DNA of 64,000 nt from the NCBI RefSeq assembly GCF_004771005.1, contig NZ_RQHV01000049.1, positions 1-64,000 of the forward strand, in the 5' to 3' direction. The notes under the pieces were generated by a model. That model was not told the DNA's origin. It was given only the letters and a program-made list of their open reading frames with translations, and did no database searches. Source of the DNA: Leptospira ilyithenensis. Lineage in GTDB: Bacteria; Spirochaetota; Leptospiria; Leptospirales; Leptospiraceae. This document shows positions 10,958-22,278 of this stretch, one piece after another. Made by a program: the position numbers and the translations under genes. The stretch's first letter is position 1. Every line of letters begins with the position of its first letter.

Positions 10958-12733
10958 CTAATTTGATTCTTCCTTGCTCATTTTTTCCGGTGCGGAAATT
11001 CCTAACAGTCGCAACCCTTCTCTCAAATCGAACTGAACCGATTTACAAATTTGCAAAAGAATTTCCCTTTCTCTCCCCGATTTTTCTTTGATTCGATTGT
11101 CTTTGCCGGAATAAAATTTCGTAAACGAGCGGCTTAACGATTGCAAGTAATTGGTAAGCCTGTGAGGTTCAAAGGAAAGTGCCGCATCATTTACTTCTTC
11201 CGGAAATCTTGCAGTCCAAAACAACAATCTCGCCCTTTCATCCGATTTCAAAAATTCGAAATCAGTATCGGAAAAAGATAAATCTCCGGAAGCTTCACCT
11301 AACTCTCTGAAAATGGAACAGATTCTTGCATAAGCGTATTGAATGTAAAACACCGGATTTTTTTCCGATTCGTCTTTGGCCAAATCCAAATCAAAATCAA
11401 GAGGTGCATCCGAAGTACGCATTAGGAAAAAATAACGCCCTACATCACGCGCACTTTTTCCCAGATAAGAAAGAAGGTCTGTCATCGTTTGAAATACTCC
11501 CAAACGTTTGCTCATCTTTACCTTCTCTTTGTTTTCGATCAGGTTGACTTGCTGGGCTATCAGAACACGAAAACTATCTGCACCAAAGCCCAAGGACTGG
11601 ATGGCTCCCTTCAGCCTGGCAATGTATCCGTAGTGATCGGGTCCCCAGATATCAATGATTTCTTCAAATCCGCGATCGTATTTGTTTTTATGATAAGCAA
11701 TGTCCGCCATCAGATAAGTCGGCCGACCGTCCTCTCTGAGTATCACCCTATCCTTATCATCTCCGTAATTTGTGGACAAAAAGAATAATTTCCCTTCTTC
11801 CGTTTTTTTATCACTTTCTTTCAATCTCTCGGGAACTTTTTCAACTTCTCCCGCATCATGTAATGAACGTTCGCTGAAAAACTCATCAAACTTAACTCCG
11901 AAGAGATCAAGATCTTTCTTTTGACCTTCCAGATTGTAATTGATAGCGAATAGGGATAATTCCCGGATAATGGAATCCCAATCTTTATTTTTGATTCTCA
12001 AATCAAGAGACGATTTTTTAGAACTATCTTGTGAATATTGTCCCGCAATATCTTTGATATATTCGCCGCGATAACTTTCTTTCGGCAGCATATTGGACTC
12101 TATCAATTCAAAAACAGGAGTATCGCTTTCTTCTTCCTGGAAACTGATGGTTTCTCCGTTCAATTCCTTGTAACGAAGTAGTACCGCCACACCCAAAAGA
12201 TACACTTGATTTCCGTAATCATTTACGTAAAACTCCCGTTTGACGGTATGTCCGAGTGTGGAAATCAAATTTGCAAGTGCGTCTCCATAAGCCGCCGATC
12301 TTGCCGATACGATATTCATAGGTCCCGTAGGATTGGCGGAAACGAATTCCAGTAATATTTTTTTTGTTTTTTCCTCTTTGGCAAACGGATCACCGCTCGA
12401 ACGAAAGTCCATTGCATACCGCGCCAAGGAAAGAGGAGAAATTCTAAAATTGATAAATCCCGGCTGGGAAAAAGTCACTGACTCGATGGAGGAATCTTTT
12501 GTTATCAGAGTGATAATCTTTTCCGCAATGACTTGAGGTGGTTTGCCGAGAGCGTTTTTATTTTCCAAAGCAAAAGAAGAAGAATAATCTCCGAACTTTT
12601 CATCTCTGGAATATTCGATTCGAATTTTTAAATCGGGAAATAATTCGATTTGGTTTTCCGACTCTAAATATTTTTTAATGGAATTGGTTAGGACGTTTAG
12701 TACTTTATATTTTAATAAATTTTCTTTTTTCAT
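10958..12733 (-). CDS. argS: Arginyl-tRNA synthetase
   Basis: This 591-residue class I synthetase charges tRNA-Arg. It has an N-terminal additional domain (about 1-110), the catalytic block beginning LEFVSANPTGPM, the spacer REFYVNDYGNQVYLLG, the KMSKS loop VKMSKRLG and a C-terminal DALR anticodon-binding domain. The HIGH signature, normally HxGH right after NPTGPL, reads NIVS here (residues about 140-143). The rest of the motif and KMSK are intact and the frame is undamaged, so this is probably a lineage-specific variant. The ATG at 12733, just after the previous stop, is chosen over 12778, which would overlap it. Confidence 0.93.
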   Translation of the reverse strand: MKKENLLKYKVLNVLTNSIKKYLESENQIELFPDLKIRIEYSRDEKFGDYSSSFALENKNALGKPPQVIAEKIITLITKDSSIESVTFSQPGFINFRISPLSLARYAMDFRSSGDPFAKEEKTKKILLEFVSANPTGPMNIVSARSAAYGDALANLISTLGHTVKREFYVNDYGNQVYLLGVAVLLRYKELNGETISFQEEESDTPVFELIESNMLPKESYRGEYIKDIAGQYSQDSSKKSSLDLRIKNKDWDSIIRELSLFAINYNLEGQKKDLDLFGVKFDEFFSERSLHDAGEVEKVPERLKESDKKTEEGKLFFLSTNYGDDKDRVILREDGRPTYLMADIAYHKNKYDRGFEEIIDIWGPDHYGYIARLKGAIQSLGFGADSFRVLIAQQVNLIENKEKVKMSKRLGVFQTMTDLLSYLGKSARDVGRYFFLMRTSDAPLDFDLDLAKDESEKNPVFYIQYAYARICSIFRELGEASGDLSFSDTDFEFLKSDERARLLFWTARFPEEVNDAALSFEPHRLTNYLQSLSRSFTKFYSGKDNRIKEKSGREREILLQICKSVQFDLREGLRLLGISAPEKMSKEESN

Positions 12734-12737
12734 AGTC

Positions 12738-12968
12738 TCAATGATTGGGAAATCCTTTCCCCCAGGTTTCAAATGCATTTTTCCTGTAACGTTTTACAAA
12801 TTCGTGGATCGGTTCCCCTTCACTTCTAAGTATTGGTTTATAGTTTTCTGTCTTTTTCGGATTTGCTCGGTTTGTCAGTTTTGTCTCGGCTCTTAGAAGT
12901 AACTGAAAAAGTGCCGTAAAAAGAGTAAACACCATGATAAATAAGATCGTTTTTGGGAACTGGCTCAC
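12738..12968 (-). CDS. Small single-pass membrane protein
   Basis: The 76-residue protein has one hydrophobic helix (about residues 5-25, KTILFIMVFTLFTALFQLLL) followed by a basic, polar tail. It is encoded between recO and argS with 6 and 4 bases on either side, so it is clearly part of the operon. The start is a GTG at 12966-12968; an ATG at codon 12 would remove half of the helix. The tail ends in KRYRKNAFETWGKGF. No family recognised and no function assigned. Confidence 0.6.
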   Translation of the reverse strand: MSQFPKTILFIMVFTLFTALFQLLLRAETKLTNRANPKKTENYKPILRSEGEPIHEFVKRYRKNAFETWGKGFPNH

Positions 12969-12974
12969 GATTAC

Positions 12975-13721
12975 TCAGTTTCCCAGGGTTTTATAAAATT
13001 CAAAGTAAGATTTCATTTCTTTGCCGGTAATGGAACGCAAATATTGATTCAAAACAAAATCTGCCTCCCGAATTTGGTCCTGATTTGGTTTTTGCAAAAT
13101 CAAATTTCCGAACTTCAACCTGAGAATCATATCAAACAACCGTAATATACTCATATGGTCTTTGGGGATACTATGACAATCACCGCAATGAAACTCCCGA
13201 TTCTCCCAGGAAAAGAAAGCTTTGGATTTGGAAAGTATATCCTCTCCGCAAGAAACGCAATAAAAGTCCCTGGGAAAATGCCCCAAATTGACAAGGGCTC
13301 TTAACTTAAAGAAAGGTAAAATCTCATACTTAAATCCGTGTTCTGAACAATACTCAAAACATCCTGATAACAGCTGATAAATGAACGGATGTTCTTCTCC
13401 TTCCGGAAATAAATGCATAGACAGCTCGCATAAATACATAAGAAAGAGTGTACCTAAATAATCCGATTTCAACGCATCATACCGGTTGATCAAATTGATC
13501 TCTTTCGTGGACTTCCATTCCTTTTCAGCCTGATCATAAAAATCAATTTCTACAAGGGAACCCAACTCCGTTCCGGCGATCGCTCTTCTTTTGGACTTGC
13601 GGATTCCTTTCGATAAAAATTTCATTCGAACCAGATTTTCACCGGCAAGACTGATCAAACGATCACTGTCTCCTATATCTCTGCTCTCTATTACGATGCC
13701 TTTTTCTTTTTTAAGTGCCAT
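12975..13721 (-). CDS. recO: DNA repair protein RecO
   Basis: RecO loads RecA on SSB-coated gaps with RecR. The 248-residue protein opens [20 protein letters not shown], typical of the OB-fold of RecO. It has the helical middle and a four-cysteine zinc site (CVSC at about 154-157, then CGDC about 25 residues later). The start at 13721 is preferred to the upstream in-frame start at 13733 because it matches the family N-terminus; both overlap the end of ybeY by about 11 to 23 bases. It lies in the replication/repair/ribosome array with ssb, its functional partner, encoded upstream. Confidence 0.9.
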   Translation of the reverse strand: MALKKEKGIVIESRDIGDSDRLISLAGENLVRMKFLSKGIRKSKRRAIAGTELGSLVEIDFYDQAEKEWKSTKEINLINRYDALKSDYLGTLFLMYLCELSMHLFPEGEEHPFIYQLLSGCFEYCSEHGFKYEILPFFKLRALVNLGHFPRDFYCVSCGEDILSKSKAFFSWENREFHCGDCHSIPKDHMSILRLFDMILRLKFGNLILQKPNQDQIREADFVLNQYLRSITGKEMKSYFEFYKTLGN

Positions 13722-14184
13722 CGTCTTCACCAAAGATCAATGCCAAACACTCATCTTCCTTATTTTTCATCACGACCTCGTCTTCAAGAGAAGTCTCGTG
13801 ATCATAACCAAACAGATGCAATACTCCATGAACAAGCAGTCGGTAAAATTCATCCACATCCGTATGGCCTATTTCGATCGCCTGTCGTTTGCAAGTATCG
13901 AAAGAAATTACGATTTCTCCTATCATCTGATGGGGAAGAGGAGGAAATTCCTGAAACAAAGGAAAGGAAAGTACGTCGGTAGTCCGATTGATATTTCTTC
14001 GTTCCCGATTGATATTCGTCATTTCGGAATCGGTAACAATCAGAATATCCAACTCTATTGATTTTAAAAACTTCGGTTTGATTTCAAGAAGGATGAGTTC
14101 CAGATTTTTTTTAACAAGATCTTCATCCAAAAAGGATCCCTCTACATTCTCATTCCAACGGATCGAAAGAAAGGGAGGATTCAT
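13711..14184 (-). CDS. ybeY: Endoribonuclease YbeY (rRNA maturation factor)
   Basis: The 157-residue protein carries the UPF0054 zinc-binding signature [12 protein letters not shown] with its three histidines near residues 116-126. [20 protein letters not shown] precedes it at about residues 50-70, with TDVLSFPL next. YbeY processes the 3' end of 16S rRNA and takes part in ribosome quality control. The PgpH-family gene upstream shares its boundary (the stop/start overlap is one base), and phoH lies before that; phoH-pgpH-ybeY is a classic neighbourhood. Confidence 0.95.
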   Translation of the reverse strand: MNPPFLSIRWNENVEGSFLDEDLVKKNLELILLEIKPKFLKSIELDILIVTDSEMTNINRERRNINRTTDVLSFPLFQEFPPLPHQMIGEIVISFDTCKRQAIEIGHTDVDEFYRLLVHGVLHLFGYDHETSLEDEVVMKNKEDECLALIFGEDDGT

Positions 14185-16556
14185 TATTTCGAAACTTTTT
14201 TGGTTTTGGTAGTTTCTTCCAAAGCTTTTGTATCTTCCGGTTTAGGGTACTTCGGTCTTTGGTGAAGGCTGGAAAGAAGGACTTCTTTAAAACTGGATTT
14301 GATAACTTCCAAATCTCCAAGTGTCAAACCGCTCTCATCCAATTGATTTTCAGCTAACTTAGAGTTGATGATCTTACGAATCAGATCATCCAGACTTTCA
14401 GGAGATACTTCATCCAAAGATCGGGATGCAGCTTCCAGAGAATCAGCAATCATAACGATCCCCGTTTCCTTTGATCGGGGCTTAGGACCGGGGTATTGGA
14501 AATCGGATTTGCGAATTTTCTTTCTTGCCTGCAAAGAAAGTGTCTGCAAAGCCTTGTGATAGAAAAAAGCCATCGTAGAGGTTCCGTGATGTTCCGGTAT
14601 GAAGTCGATGATCTCACGAGGGAGTCTCGCTTTTTTTGCCATTTCAATCCCATCTAACACATGATCAATGACAGTCTTTGCGGCGAGGGCAGGATTGTTC
14701 TTATCAATATGTTCCGGTTTGGGAATCAAATGCTGGTTTTCAATAAAAAATCCCGCATTCGGAATTTTACCTATATCATGAAAATAAACACCGACCCGAA
14801 CGAGGAGCCAATCCAAATTCAAATTCTGCGCGGCACGTTCGGACATGGCTGCAACCATAAAGGTATGGGTATAAGTGGATGGAGCTTTGGTAAGTAGTTC
14901 CTGCAAGAGAGGATGGCCCGTATCCGCAAGCTCGATCAATTTGAAACGGGTAGGAATATTGAAGATATATTCATAGATGGGAAGCAAAAACTGAACCGTA
15001 GTCGTACTTGCAAATCCATTGATGAAACATAACATCACCAAACGAAAGATATTCGAATGAGTCAGGTCAAAATAAAAACTTCCGCTGCTGCTAGTCACCC
15101 AAAATTCTCTTCCGTCAAACAAGTAACCCGCAGTCGAAATCAGAATCTGAACAAAACTGATGAGAAATCCCGCTTTCAAAAAATCGATCCGTTTCTTTAG
15201 TTTTCTGCCGTAAACCGCGCTCACTACCGCAACGGTAAACGCCAACATAAACGAAGTGGGATTGTATCTTGAAGCGAAGAACACTGTAAAAGACAGGAAA
15301 AAGCCGAGTGCAATCGCCAATTGCTCGTCATAGACAAATCCGAGCAAGAGACAAATCATTCCGATAGGAACAAAGAGTGCGAAATAATAAGAACCTTCCC
15401 AATCCACATCATTGATATAAAATGTTTTGGATACGAAATAGATCGCCACTACCACAATCCAAAGAGTGATAAAGATGATAAGATTGCTGGACAAGTCGTT
15501 CAGTCGGTTCGGACGGTAACGGATCAGATAAAAACCGATGATCGCAATCAGAACGCATTGAGAAATAAAAATGGATGTAATGGAGGCAAGATTGGCACGC
15601 GTCGCATAACGGTTCATCATCTCCAATTTCAAACGAACCGTAGGAGTTACCACTTCTCCCGCACGGACTATGATTTCGTTTACCTGAATGCGGCTTTTCT
15701 GTATTGCGATGGAGTCTGCCGCTTTTTGCCTTGCCGCTTCCGTTTCTTCGAAATTGTAAGTGCAGGCAGGATAGGAATAAACATAATAAAGCCCAATCCG
15801 GGAAATTGCTTTTAATAAATCGGGAGATACGTTTTGCAATTTATCTTCAGCTAACTTTTGCAATGTGGAAAGGATCGGACCTTCTTTGTAAATTTGAGAT
15901 CTGGGAATCACCAAATTCCCGTCAATCACCGCAGCAGGTTCCTGAGTTCCTAGATTACGAACCTTTGCCCCGGATTTGTCCAAGTCCTTTTGAAAATCCA
16001 ATTCTTCTTTTACGATACAATATCTGGAAAAAATCAAATTGATGTACTGTTGAATAAAGGATTTTACTTTGTCCTTTCTTCCGTAATCCAAAATGGCCTG
16101 TATCTCTTCGTTAGTTCGATTCCGCCATCTGGGAATTTTTTCTTTTACTACGGGGGGAGTTCCCCTTCCTTCGGAGACAATCTGCTTTAACATCTCCATG
16201 TCTTCCGAAAGATTTACATCAATCCCGTTGGTTAGAACATTAAAATCCTTATCAAAGGAAATAGGAATATTTCCAGAAGCTTTTCCCTTCTCCTGATTTG
16301 TTTTTTCAGGATCGTCATAGAAAAACTCTTTTACTGACTGAATCGTTTCTGGCGCAATTTTCCCCTCGGAAAAGGGTCCGTCCTGTTCAATATTGATTCT
16401 CTGTTGTCCGAAAAAAGGAATGGCAAGGTTGTATGTAACGAATATAAGAGTTACAAAAACAAGAATGATCTGAATGTTCCGCACAAAGGATACAGGTCTA
16501 ACTTTCGTTAGAATATCAGTCAACTTCGCCATAGTATTTTCAAACAGCTGGTTCAT
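14184..16556 (-). CDS. pgpH: 7TM-HD membrane phosphohydrolase, PgpH family
   Basis: The 790-residue protein has an N-terminal membrane helix (about 25-50) and a large extracytoplasmic 7TMR-HDED-type region to about 310. A bundle of roughly seven helices (320-540) and a cytoplasmic HD domain follow. The HD motif is [11 protein letters not shown] (about residue 592), followed by [11 protein letters not shown] and [10 protein letters not shown], which supply further metal ligands. Family members hydrolyse cyclic di-AMP to pApA. It starts within the last bases of phoH (4-base overlap) and precedes ybeY, the standard arrangement. Substrate is inferred from the family. Confidence 0.9.
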   Translation of the reverse strand: MNQLFENTMAKLTDILTKVRPVSFVRNIQIILVFVTLIFVTYNLAIPFFGQQRINIEQDGPFSEGKIAPETIQSVKEFFYDDPEKTNQEKGKASGNIPISFDKDFNVLTNGIDVNLSEDMEMLKQIVSEGRGTPPVVKEKIPRWRNRTNEEIQAILDYGRKDKVKSFIQQYINLIFSRYCIVKEELDFQKDLDKSGAKVRNLGTQEPAAVIDGNLVIPRSQIYKEGPILSTLQKLAEDKLQNVSPDLLKAISRIGLYYVYSYPACTYNFEETEAARQKAADSIAIQKSRIQVNEIIVRAGEVVTPTVRLKLEMMNRYATRANLASITSIFISQCVLIAIIGFYLIRYRPNRLNDLSSNLIIFITLWIVVVAIYFVSKTFYINDVDWEGSYYFALFVPIGMICLLLGFVYDEQLAIALGFFLSFTVFFASRYNPTSFMLAFTVAVVSAVYGRKLKKRIDFLKAGFLISFVQILISTAGYLFDGREFWVTSSSGSFYFDLTHSNIFRLVMLCFINGFASTTTVQFLLPIYEYIFNIPTRFKLIELADTGHPLLQELLTKAPSTYTHTFMVAAMSERAAQNLNLDWLLVRVGVYFHDIGKIPNAGFFIENQHLIPKPEHIDKNNPALAAKTVIDHVLDGIEMAKKARLPREIIDFIPEHHGTSTMAFFYHKALQTLSLQARKKIRKSDFQYPGPKPRSKETGIVMIADSLEAASRSLDEVSPESLDDLIRKIINSKLAENQLDESGLTLGDLEVIKSSFKEVLLSSLHQRPKYPKPEDTKALEETTKTKKVSK

Positions 16557-17566
16557 GATCTTTTGGTAAAAAGCCCCTCATTCTCTTCAAATCTGCGAAC
16601 GATCGCTTCCACAATATGATGGCGCGTGATATCTTCTCTTCCGAATGTGATCGCTTCCACACCGTTTAGTCCGCGTAAAGTATAGACTGTTTTTTCGAGC
16701 CCTGATCTGCCATGCGCCAAATCAATTTGAGTGGCGTCGCCAGAAATCGCCATTTTGGAATTTTTACCGAACCTGGTAAGAAACATCTTTAACTGAGGCA
16801 AAGTACAGTTTTGCGCTTCATCCAAAATGATAAAGGAATTGGAAAGGGTGCGTCCTCTCATAAAAGCAATGGGTGCAATTTCAATTTTATTCACTTGGAT
16901 GTATTCCGTGGTTTTTTCAAAACCGATACATTCGTGTAACGCGTCATAGATGGGACGGAGATAAGGGTTTATTTTTTGAGTCAAATCCCCCGGAAGAAAG
17001 CCGAGGTTTTCGCCCGCTTCCACTGCCGGGCGGGTGAGAACTAGCCTATCCACTTCACCCGACTGCATCATTCTGCAGGCGGTGGCAATGGACAGGAATG
17101 TTTTGCCTGTTCCTGCAGGTCCCATAGCAATTGTTATATAATTTTTCTTTAAACTTTCTACAAAGGATTCCTGGTTTTTGGTTCTGGGAAAAATGGGTTT
17201 ACCCTTAAAGGTAACTAACACTTTGTCCTTAGGAGTCCAATCTCCGTCCGATTCGTTTTTTACAAATTCGGGACTGCCGGGAGTCGGCCAACCTTTGTTA
17301 GCATCCTTTGCCTGCCCCATAAGATAATCGATGTCAAAAAGGGAAAAATCATTTTTGTCAGGGCGCTTTTTAAAATTTTCTTCCACCCTTTGAAATGTCT
17401 CAACAGCTAACTGAACAAAGTCGGACTCTCCCTGAATGATCAGGGATTTGCCGCGAGGAATGAGTTTGACTTTGAGTCTGGATTCCCAAAGGGGAAGCTG
17501 CGAGTCACCGATACCGCAGATGACCTGGTAAAGAGATTCCTCCCCGAATGTGAAACTTGTATCCAT
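16553..17566 (-). CDS. phoH: PhoH-family ATPase (YbeZ type)
   Basis: The 337-residue protein has an N-terminal KH-like segment (about 30-70) and a PhoH ATPase core. The core shows Walker [18 protein letters not shown] near residue 145, [18 protein letters not shown], Walker [12 protein letters not shown] and SGDATQIDL. PhoH/YbeZ proteins act with YbeY in ribosomal RNA processing, and ybeY is two genes downstream. It is 7 bases after the aspS start side of the array, without a separate promoter. The C-terminus overlaps the pgpH start. Confidence 0.94.
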   Translation of the reverse strand: MDTSFTFGEESLYQVICGIGDSQLPLWESRLKVKLIPRGKSLIIQGESDFVQLAVETFQRVEENFKKRPDKNDFSLFDIDYLMGQAKDANKGWPTPGSPEFVKNESDGDWTPKDKVLVTFKGKPIFPRTKNQESFVESLKKNYITIAMGPAGTGKTFLSIATACRMMQSGEVDRLVLTRPAVEAGENLGFLPGDLTQKINPYLRPIYDALHECIGFEKTTEYIQVNKIEIAPIAFMRGRTLSNSFIILDEAQNCTLPQLKMFLTRFGKNSKMAISGDATQIDLAHGRSGLEKTVYTLRGLNGVEAITFGREDITRHHIVEAIVRRFEENEGLFTKRS

Positions 17567-17573
17567 ATGAATA

Positions 17574-19379
17574 TTAAATAGTGACCACTCTGAGTTTCAA
17601 CTCTTCCAATTGTTTTGCTTCTACAAAACCCGGAGCTTCACTCATCATACATGTTCCTTTTTGCGTTTTCGGAAAAGCAATCACGTCACGGATAGACTGG
17701 CTTTTGGTGAGAATCATCATAATACGATCTACTCCGAATGCAATTCCACCATGAGGAGGCGCGCCGAAAGAAAGTGCTTCGAGAAGGAATCCGAATTTTT
17801 CATTTGCGGATTCTTTGTCGATTCCGATGGCTTCCAGGACCAATGATTGAATTTCAGCGTTGTGAATACGGATACTTCCCCCACCGATTTCGGCTCCATT
17901 CAGTACTAAGTCATAAGCTTTGGCGGAAATTTTAGAAAGGTCAACGCTTTTCCCGGCTTTCCAGTCTCGCAAAAGATCCCAATCTTCCTCTTTCGGTGAA
18001 GTAAAAGGGTGATGCAAAAAAGTCCAGGACTTGGTAGTTTCATCCACTTCGAACATAGGAAAGTCAACCACCCAATGAAAACTGTATTCCGACTTGGGAG
18101 GATCGTACTTGTCCGAAAGTTTCAATCGGAGAGCACCTAGAGATGCATTTACTATTTTTGTAGAATCCGCACCAAAGAAAACCATATCTCCTTCTTTGGA
18201 ACCTACCGCTTTGGAAATTGCTTCCAACGCCTCCGGTGTAAACCGTTTGGTAATCGTGGATTCCAAACCTGCCGAACCATGTTTCATATATGCAAGGCCC
18301 TTGGCACGAAAGTCTCTGGAAAGCCAGGCAGTCAAATCTTCGATTTCTTTCCGGGAAATAACAGATCCTCCTGGAACACAAATCGCTTTCACAACTCCAC
18401 CTGTGGCAATGGCACCGCTAAACACCTGAAAGTCGCAAGTTTTTACAATTTCAGATACATTGACAAGTTTCATTCCGAAACGAATGTCCGGTTTGTCGCT
18501 TCCGTATTCTTCCATCGCTACATGATAAGGCATGGTTGCGAATGGAGTCGGAATTTCGAGTCCGAACACTTTTTTCAAAGAGAACTTCCACATCTCTTCT
18601 ATCTCGCGGCGAATGTCATCCTCGGAAACAAATGCAAATTCCATATCCAGTTGGGTGAATTCGGGTTGTCTATCCGCACGTAAGTCTTCATCTCTGAAAC
18701 ATTTTACGATCTGGAAGTATCTTTCCATTCCTCCAACCATAAGGATTTGTTTGAATAACTGAGGGGATTGAGGAAGAGCATAAAATTGTCCTTGGTTGAG
18801 TCGGGAAGGAACCAAAAAATCTCTCGCACCTTCCGGAGTGGATTTGTTCAAAATGGGAGTTTCGATTTCCAAAAAGGATTTGCTGTCCAGATATTCTCGC
18901 AAAGCAAAAGTTAGTTTGTGACGAAGAATGAGGCGATCTTTCAGTTCCTCTCTTCTCATATCCAGATAACGGTATTTCAATCGGACTTCTTCCCCGCTCG
19001 GATCGAATTCATCGAGGGCAAACGGAGGAGTTTTGGATGCATTTAAAATTTCCAATTTTTCTACGATGACTTCATACTTTCCGGTTTTCATCTTAGGATT
19101 GACCGAGTCCGCATCCCGAAGAGAGAGTTTACCTGAAACTGCGATCACATATTCGGAACGCACCTTTTCTGCGGCGGAAAATGCCTCACCCAGAAGTTCC
19201 TTGCGGGCAACAATTTGAATGATACCTGATCTATCTCTCAAATCAATAAATATGACTCCACCTTGGTCTCTGAAACGGAACGCCCAACCGGCGAAAAACA
19301 ACTGTTTGCCGACTTGAGAATCATTTACCGATTCCGCAGAAATTCTATTTTTATACTCTTCTTGTATCCAGGTTTTCAA
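17574..19379 (-). CDS. aspS: Aspartyl-tRNA synthetase (bacterial type)
   Basis: The 601-residue class II synthetase begins with an OB-fold anticodon domain ([20 protein letters not shown], residues about 31-50). Class II motif 2 follows ([20 protein letters not shown]), then the bacterial GAD insertion (about 290-410), and motif 3 near the end ([15 protein letters not shown]). The length and insertion identify the bacterial form. Whether it is discriminating or also charges tRNA-Asn cannot be told here. Encoded 13 bases after dnaB and 7 bases before phoH. Confidence 0.96.
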   Translation of the reverse strand: MKTWIQEEYKNRISAESVNDSQVGKQLFFAGWAFRFRDQGGVIFIDLRDRSGIIQIVARKELLGEAFSAAEKVRSEYVIAVSGKLSLRDADSVNPKMKTGKYEVIVEKLEILNASKTPPFALDEFDPSGEEVRLKYRYLDMRREELKDRLILRHKLTFALREYLDSKSFLEIETPILNKSTPEGARDFLVPSRLNQGQFYALPQSPQLFKQILMVGGMERYFQIVKCFRDEDLRADRQPEFTQLDMEFAFVSEDDIRREIEEMWKFSLKKVFGLEIPTPFATMPYHVAMEEYGSDKPDIRFGMKLVNVSEIVKTCDFQVFSGAIATGGVVKAICVPGGSVISRKEIEDLTAWLSRDFRAKGLAYMKHGSAGLESTITKRFTPEALEAISKAVGSKEGDMVFFGADSTKIVNASLGALRLKLSDKYDPPKSEYSFHWVVDFPMFEVDETTKSWTFLHHPFTSPKEEDWDLLRDWKAGKSVDLSKISAKAYDLVLNGAEIGGGSIRIHNAEIQSLVLEAIGIDKESANEKFGFLLEALSFGAPPHGGIAFGVDRIMMILTKSQSIRDVIAFPKTQKGTCMMSEAPGFVEAKQLEELKLRVVTI

Positions 19380-19392
19380 AGTTCTTTTCCTT

Positions 19393-20733
19393 TTAAATTG
19401 GGACGTTATCGAAACGGCTGATTTTTGGGTTGAACATCAGAGGGAAATCGCCGGTTGCCCCTGCTCTGTTTTTGGCGATGATGATTTCCGCCATACCTTT
19501 TTTACTAGGCTCTAGTTCTTCGGGAGGTTTCACCATTTCCTCCCTGTAAATAAAACAAACAATATCCGCATCCTGCTCGATAGCACCTGACTCCCGTAAG
19601 TCGGAAAGCTGCGGTCTTTGGTCTTTGGATCTGGATTCAATGGAACGGTTCATCTGGGAAAGTGCAATTACCGGGCAACCCACTTCTCTTGCCATCTGTT
19701 TCAGTCCCCGAGAGATATTCGCAACCTCTTGTTGCCTGCCACCTTGCGCAGCTCTAGGATCACTCATCAGCTGCAAATAATCCACAATGATAAGTCCGAT
19801 GTCTTCCGTAGTCCGAAGTTGACGAACCCTTGCCGAAAATTCCTGAATGGTCAAATAACCCGAATCATCGATATAGATACTGGAAGTGGTAATCGTCGCC
19901 ACAGCATCTTTCAATTGGCTCATCTGTGCCTGCGTCAAAGTTCCCGACTTGATCGAATAGGAATCGATCCTTGCTTCCGCACTGAGTAGTTTCAAAAGTA
20001 GCTCCAATCGGCTCATCTCCAGAGAGAATATAGCAACAGTTTTGCGTTCTTTCAAAGCTACGTTTGCCGCAATATTCAATGCAAATGTGGTTTTGCCGTT
20101 TCCCGGTCTTGCGGCAAGAATCATAAGTTCGTGGGTTTTGAGTCCGGTTGTCTTTTGATCAAAACCTTCGTAATGGGTTTTAAGACCGCTAATACCTCCG
20201 CCGCTTTGACTGTTGGCAACAACGGTTTTGATATAGTCGATCAGTGTGTTGGCATCGTCCCGAACCCGTCTGAGTCCTTTGGATCTCTCTTGTCTTGAGA
20301 TATCCATAAGGGATTGTTCGATAAAGCTGAAAACAGTATCATTTTCTCCCGGTTCGGACTTTACCTTATCAATAGCAGTTGTTAGAGATTCAACGTATTT
20401 GCGGCGATCGGAGACCCTTTTTACGCGTTTGATGTAATAGTCGAGGGTCTGAGAAGGTACGGTATCTTTGTACAAGGAAGTGATGTATTCCAAATCGCGC
20501 ATCTCGTCTTTGAAGAGATGTTTTTCCCGCATATGATTTGTTACGGTAACTATATCTAAAGATACGCCTTCCTGGATCAGATCCACGATGGCATCGAAAA
20601 TTCGTCTGTGGGATTCGAAGTAGAAGTCGTCGGGGGCAAGCCCCATGTCTTCCTGCCCCGCGACACCACGCATGAGCAGGTAGCCAATTAGGTTCTTCTC
20701 GGATTCTATCTCCTGGAGGGGGTTAGAATTCAT
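19393..20733 (-). CDS. dnaB: Replicative DNA helicase DnaB
   Basis: This 446-residue hexameric helicase unwinds DNA ahead of the replisome. The N-terminal collar domain starts [20 protein letters not shown], and a linker region spans about 100-175. The RecA-like motor has Walker [30 protein letters not shown], Walker [10 protein letters not shown] and [12 protein letters not shown]. No intein is present and the length is normal. It follows rplI by 18 bases, as in many bacteria. Confidence 0.97.
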   Translation of the reverse strand: MNSNPLQEIESEKNLIGYLLMRGVAGQEDMGLAPDDFYFESHRRIFDAIVDLIQEGVSLDIVTVTNHMREKHLFKDEMRDLEYITSLYKDTVPSQTLDYYIKRVKRVSDRRKYVESLTTAIDKVKSEPGENDTVFSFIEQSLMDISRQERSKGLRRVRDDANTLIDYIKTVVANSQSGGGISGLKTHYEGFDQKTTGLKTHELMILAARPGNGKTTFALNIAANVALKERKTVAIFSLEMSRLELLLKLLSAEARIDSYSIKSGTLTQAQMSQLKDAVATITTSSIYIDDSGYLTIQEFSARVRQLRTTEDIGLIIVDYLQLMSDPRAAQGGRQQEVANISRGLKQMAREVGCPVIALSQMNRSIESRSKDQRPQLSDLRESGAIEQDADIVCFIYREEMVKPPEELEPSKKGMAEIIIAKNRAGATGDFPLMFNPKISRFDNVPI

Positions 20734-20751
20734 AGAAGGTCTGGAGAAGAA

Positions 20752-21198
20752 TTAAGCTTCTCCGATCACTTTTACTTGGATGTTAGGAGTTACACCTTCT
20801 GCCAAACGAACTTTCAGTTTGTATTCGCCCAGAGCTTTCAAAGGTTCGCCTAAATCCAGTTTTCTTTTATCGATTTCAATACCGGTTTTTTTGATAGCAA
20901 GAGCGATATCTCCGGCAGTTACGGAACCGAACAAACGATCGTTTTCACCGACCTTTACTTTGATCTCAAAAACCTTACCGTCAATAGAAGCACCCAGGTC
21001 TTTCATCACCTTTGTTCTTTTATCGCGCTTCAAATCAGCCAATCTTTTCTGGTGAACGATCACTTTCGTATTACCGTCGTTAGCACGCACAGCAAGTCTG
21101 CGAGGGAGAAGAAAGTTACGTGCATAACCGTCCGCTACCTCTTTGATATCTCCCGCATCACCTAAGTTTAAAACGTCTTTTTGTAGAATCACTTTCAT
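20752..21198 (-). CDS. rplI: 50S ribosomal protein L9
   Basis: The 148-residue protein has the two-lobed L9 plan: the N-terminal rRNA-binding domain (MKVILQKDVLNLGDAGDIKE, GYARNFLLPRRLA), a long connecting helix (about 40-75) and a C-terminal domain from about 80. It stabilises the L1-side base of the 50S subunit. A strong AGGAGATAAAC precedes the ATG. It sits between rpsR and dnaB, the conserved order. Confidence 0.97.
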   Translation of the reverse strand: MKVILQKDVLNLGDAGDIKEVADGYARNFLLPRRLAVRANDGNTKVIVHQKRLADLKRDKRTKVMKDLGASIDGKVFEIKVKVGENDRLFGSVTAGDIALAIKKTGIEIDKRKLDLGEPLKALGEYKLKVRLAEGVTPNIQVKVIGEA

Positions 21199-21207
21199 GT
21201 TTATCTC

Positions 21208-21543
21208 CTAAAGAACCTTAAATGGTAGTAAACCGATTGATCTTGACTTGCGAATTTCGCGTGCAAGAACTCTTTGGTGTTTCGCGCAAGAACCTGTAAT
21301 ACGGCGAGGAATGATTTTCCCTCTGTTGGTTACAAATCTTTCTAAAATATCAACTCTCTTGTAATCAAGACCTGCGAGCAACGCTTTGTCAGCACAGAAT
21401 TTACAAACTTTCTTTTTGTATTTTGCGTTTTTACGTCCGAATTTGCCTTCGCCGTCTTTACCGCGAAAACCGCCTTTTTCGTCGTCATCCATCGCGTCCA
21501 TATTGTCGCGCGAATCTCTTGAATCTTCTTTTAAATCACTCAT
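21208..21543 (-). CDS. rpsR: 30S ribosomal protein S18 with acidic N-terminal extension
   Basis: The S18 core occupies residues about 40-111 ([20 protein letters not shown] ... [20 protein letters not shown]). It binds next to S6 on the platform of the 30S subunit. Standard S18 is about 75 residues; here there are roughly 36 extra N-terminal residues, rich in Asp, Arg and Gly ([20 protein letters not shown]). The extension is in frame with no better internal ATG before the core, so it appears real. The gene lies between ssb and rplI. Confidence 0.95.
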   Translation of the reverse strand: MSDLKEDSRDSRDNMDAMDDDEKGGFRGKDGEGKFGRKNAKYKKKVCKFCADKALLAGLDYKRVDILERFVTNRGKIIPRRITGSCAKHQRVLAREIRKSRSIGLLPFKVL

Positions 21544-21553
21544 AAATTACCTA

Positions 21554-21994
21554 TTAAAATGGAATGTCATCGTCTCCGGCATATTCATAATCACCACCGC
21601 CCATACCGGAATCTTGGGATGGTGGGAATTCACTGCCTCGGTCACCGCCGGAAGAAGAACCGCCGCCTTGTCCGCCTAACAGTTGAGCAGACTCAACAAA
21701 GATACGGATTTTGGATGCTTTTTTTCCTTCGGGAGTTTCCCAGGATTGCTGTTGAAGTCTTCCTTCAATCGCAACTTGTTTTCCTTTTCCGGCATACTGT
21801 TTCAGTATGTCAGCTAACTTACCCCATGCAACACAATCGAAGTAATGAGTTTCCTCTTTCTTCTCCCCACCCGAAACATAAATGCGGTTATTGGCGACTG
21901 AGAAATTGACCACAGAACTGCCGTTAATCGATTTAAATTCGGGGTCGCGTGTCAGGCGGCCTATTAGAAGGATCTTGTTTAGATCGTTAGCCAT
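21554..21994 (-). CDS. ssb: Single-stranded DNA-binding protein
   Basis: The 146-residue protein has an N-terminal OB-fold (NKILLIGRLTRDPEFKSING; HYFDCVAWGKLADILKQY; GRLQQQSWETPEGKK), a Gly/Ser-rich linker (about 108-138) and the acidic tip DDDIPF. That tip docks partners such as RecO, PriA and DNA polymerase III. Coding sequence overlaps the end of rpsF by 8 bases. The rpsF-ssb-rpsR trio is highly conserved in bacteria. Confidence 0.96.
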   Translation of the reverse strand: MANDLNKILLIGRLTRDPEFKSINGSSVVNFSVANNRIYVSGGEKKEETHYFDCVAWGKLADILKQYAGKGKQVAIEGRLQQQSWETPEGKKASKIRIFVESAQLLGGQGGGSSSGGDRGSEFPPSQDSGMGGGDYEYAGDDDIPF

Positions 21995-22262
21995 TGGAAC
22001 GGACGACTAGTGTTTTTAAAATGTTCGTATTCAGTTTGAATTCGTGTTCGATTTTAACGATTTCGGACGCTGCACTTTGGCATTTAATCAATGTAAAATG
22101 ACCTTGTTCGTCTTGTCCGACCGGATGCCAAAGTCTTTTGGAACCCCAGTCTTCTTCGTTTTGGATCGTGATGGAGTGTTTCGCAAGGATGTCCTTTACT
22201 GCGGACTTTGTTTCCTCGACTGCCCCTTCACGAATGATGTTCGTGATCTCGTAGTTTCTCAT
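21987..22262 (-). CDS. rpsF: 30S ribosomal protein S6
   Basis: The 91-residue protein is the S6 alpha/beta sandwich (MRNYEITNIIREGAVEE; LWHPVGQDEQGHFTLIKCQ; EIVKIEHEFKLNTNILKTLV). It binds the 30S platform as a dimer with S18, encoded two genes downstream. AGGAG (22267-22271 on the minus strand) precedes the ATG by 4 bases. As first gene of the long array it carries the leader hairpin described separately. Confidence 0.96.
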   Translation of the reverse strand: MRNYEITNIIREGAVEETKSAVKDILAKHSITIQNEEDWGSKRLWHPVGQDEQGHFTLIKCQSAASEIVKIEHEFKLNTNILKTLVVRSNG

Positions 22263-22278
22263 GTTTCTCCTATGGGTA

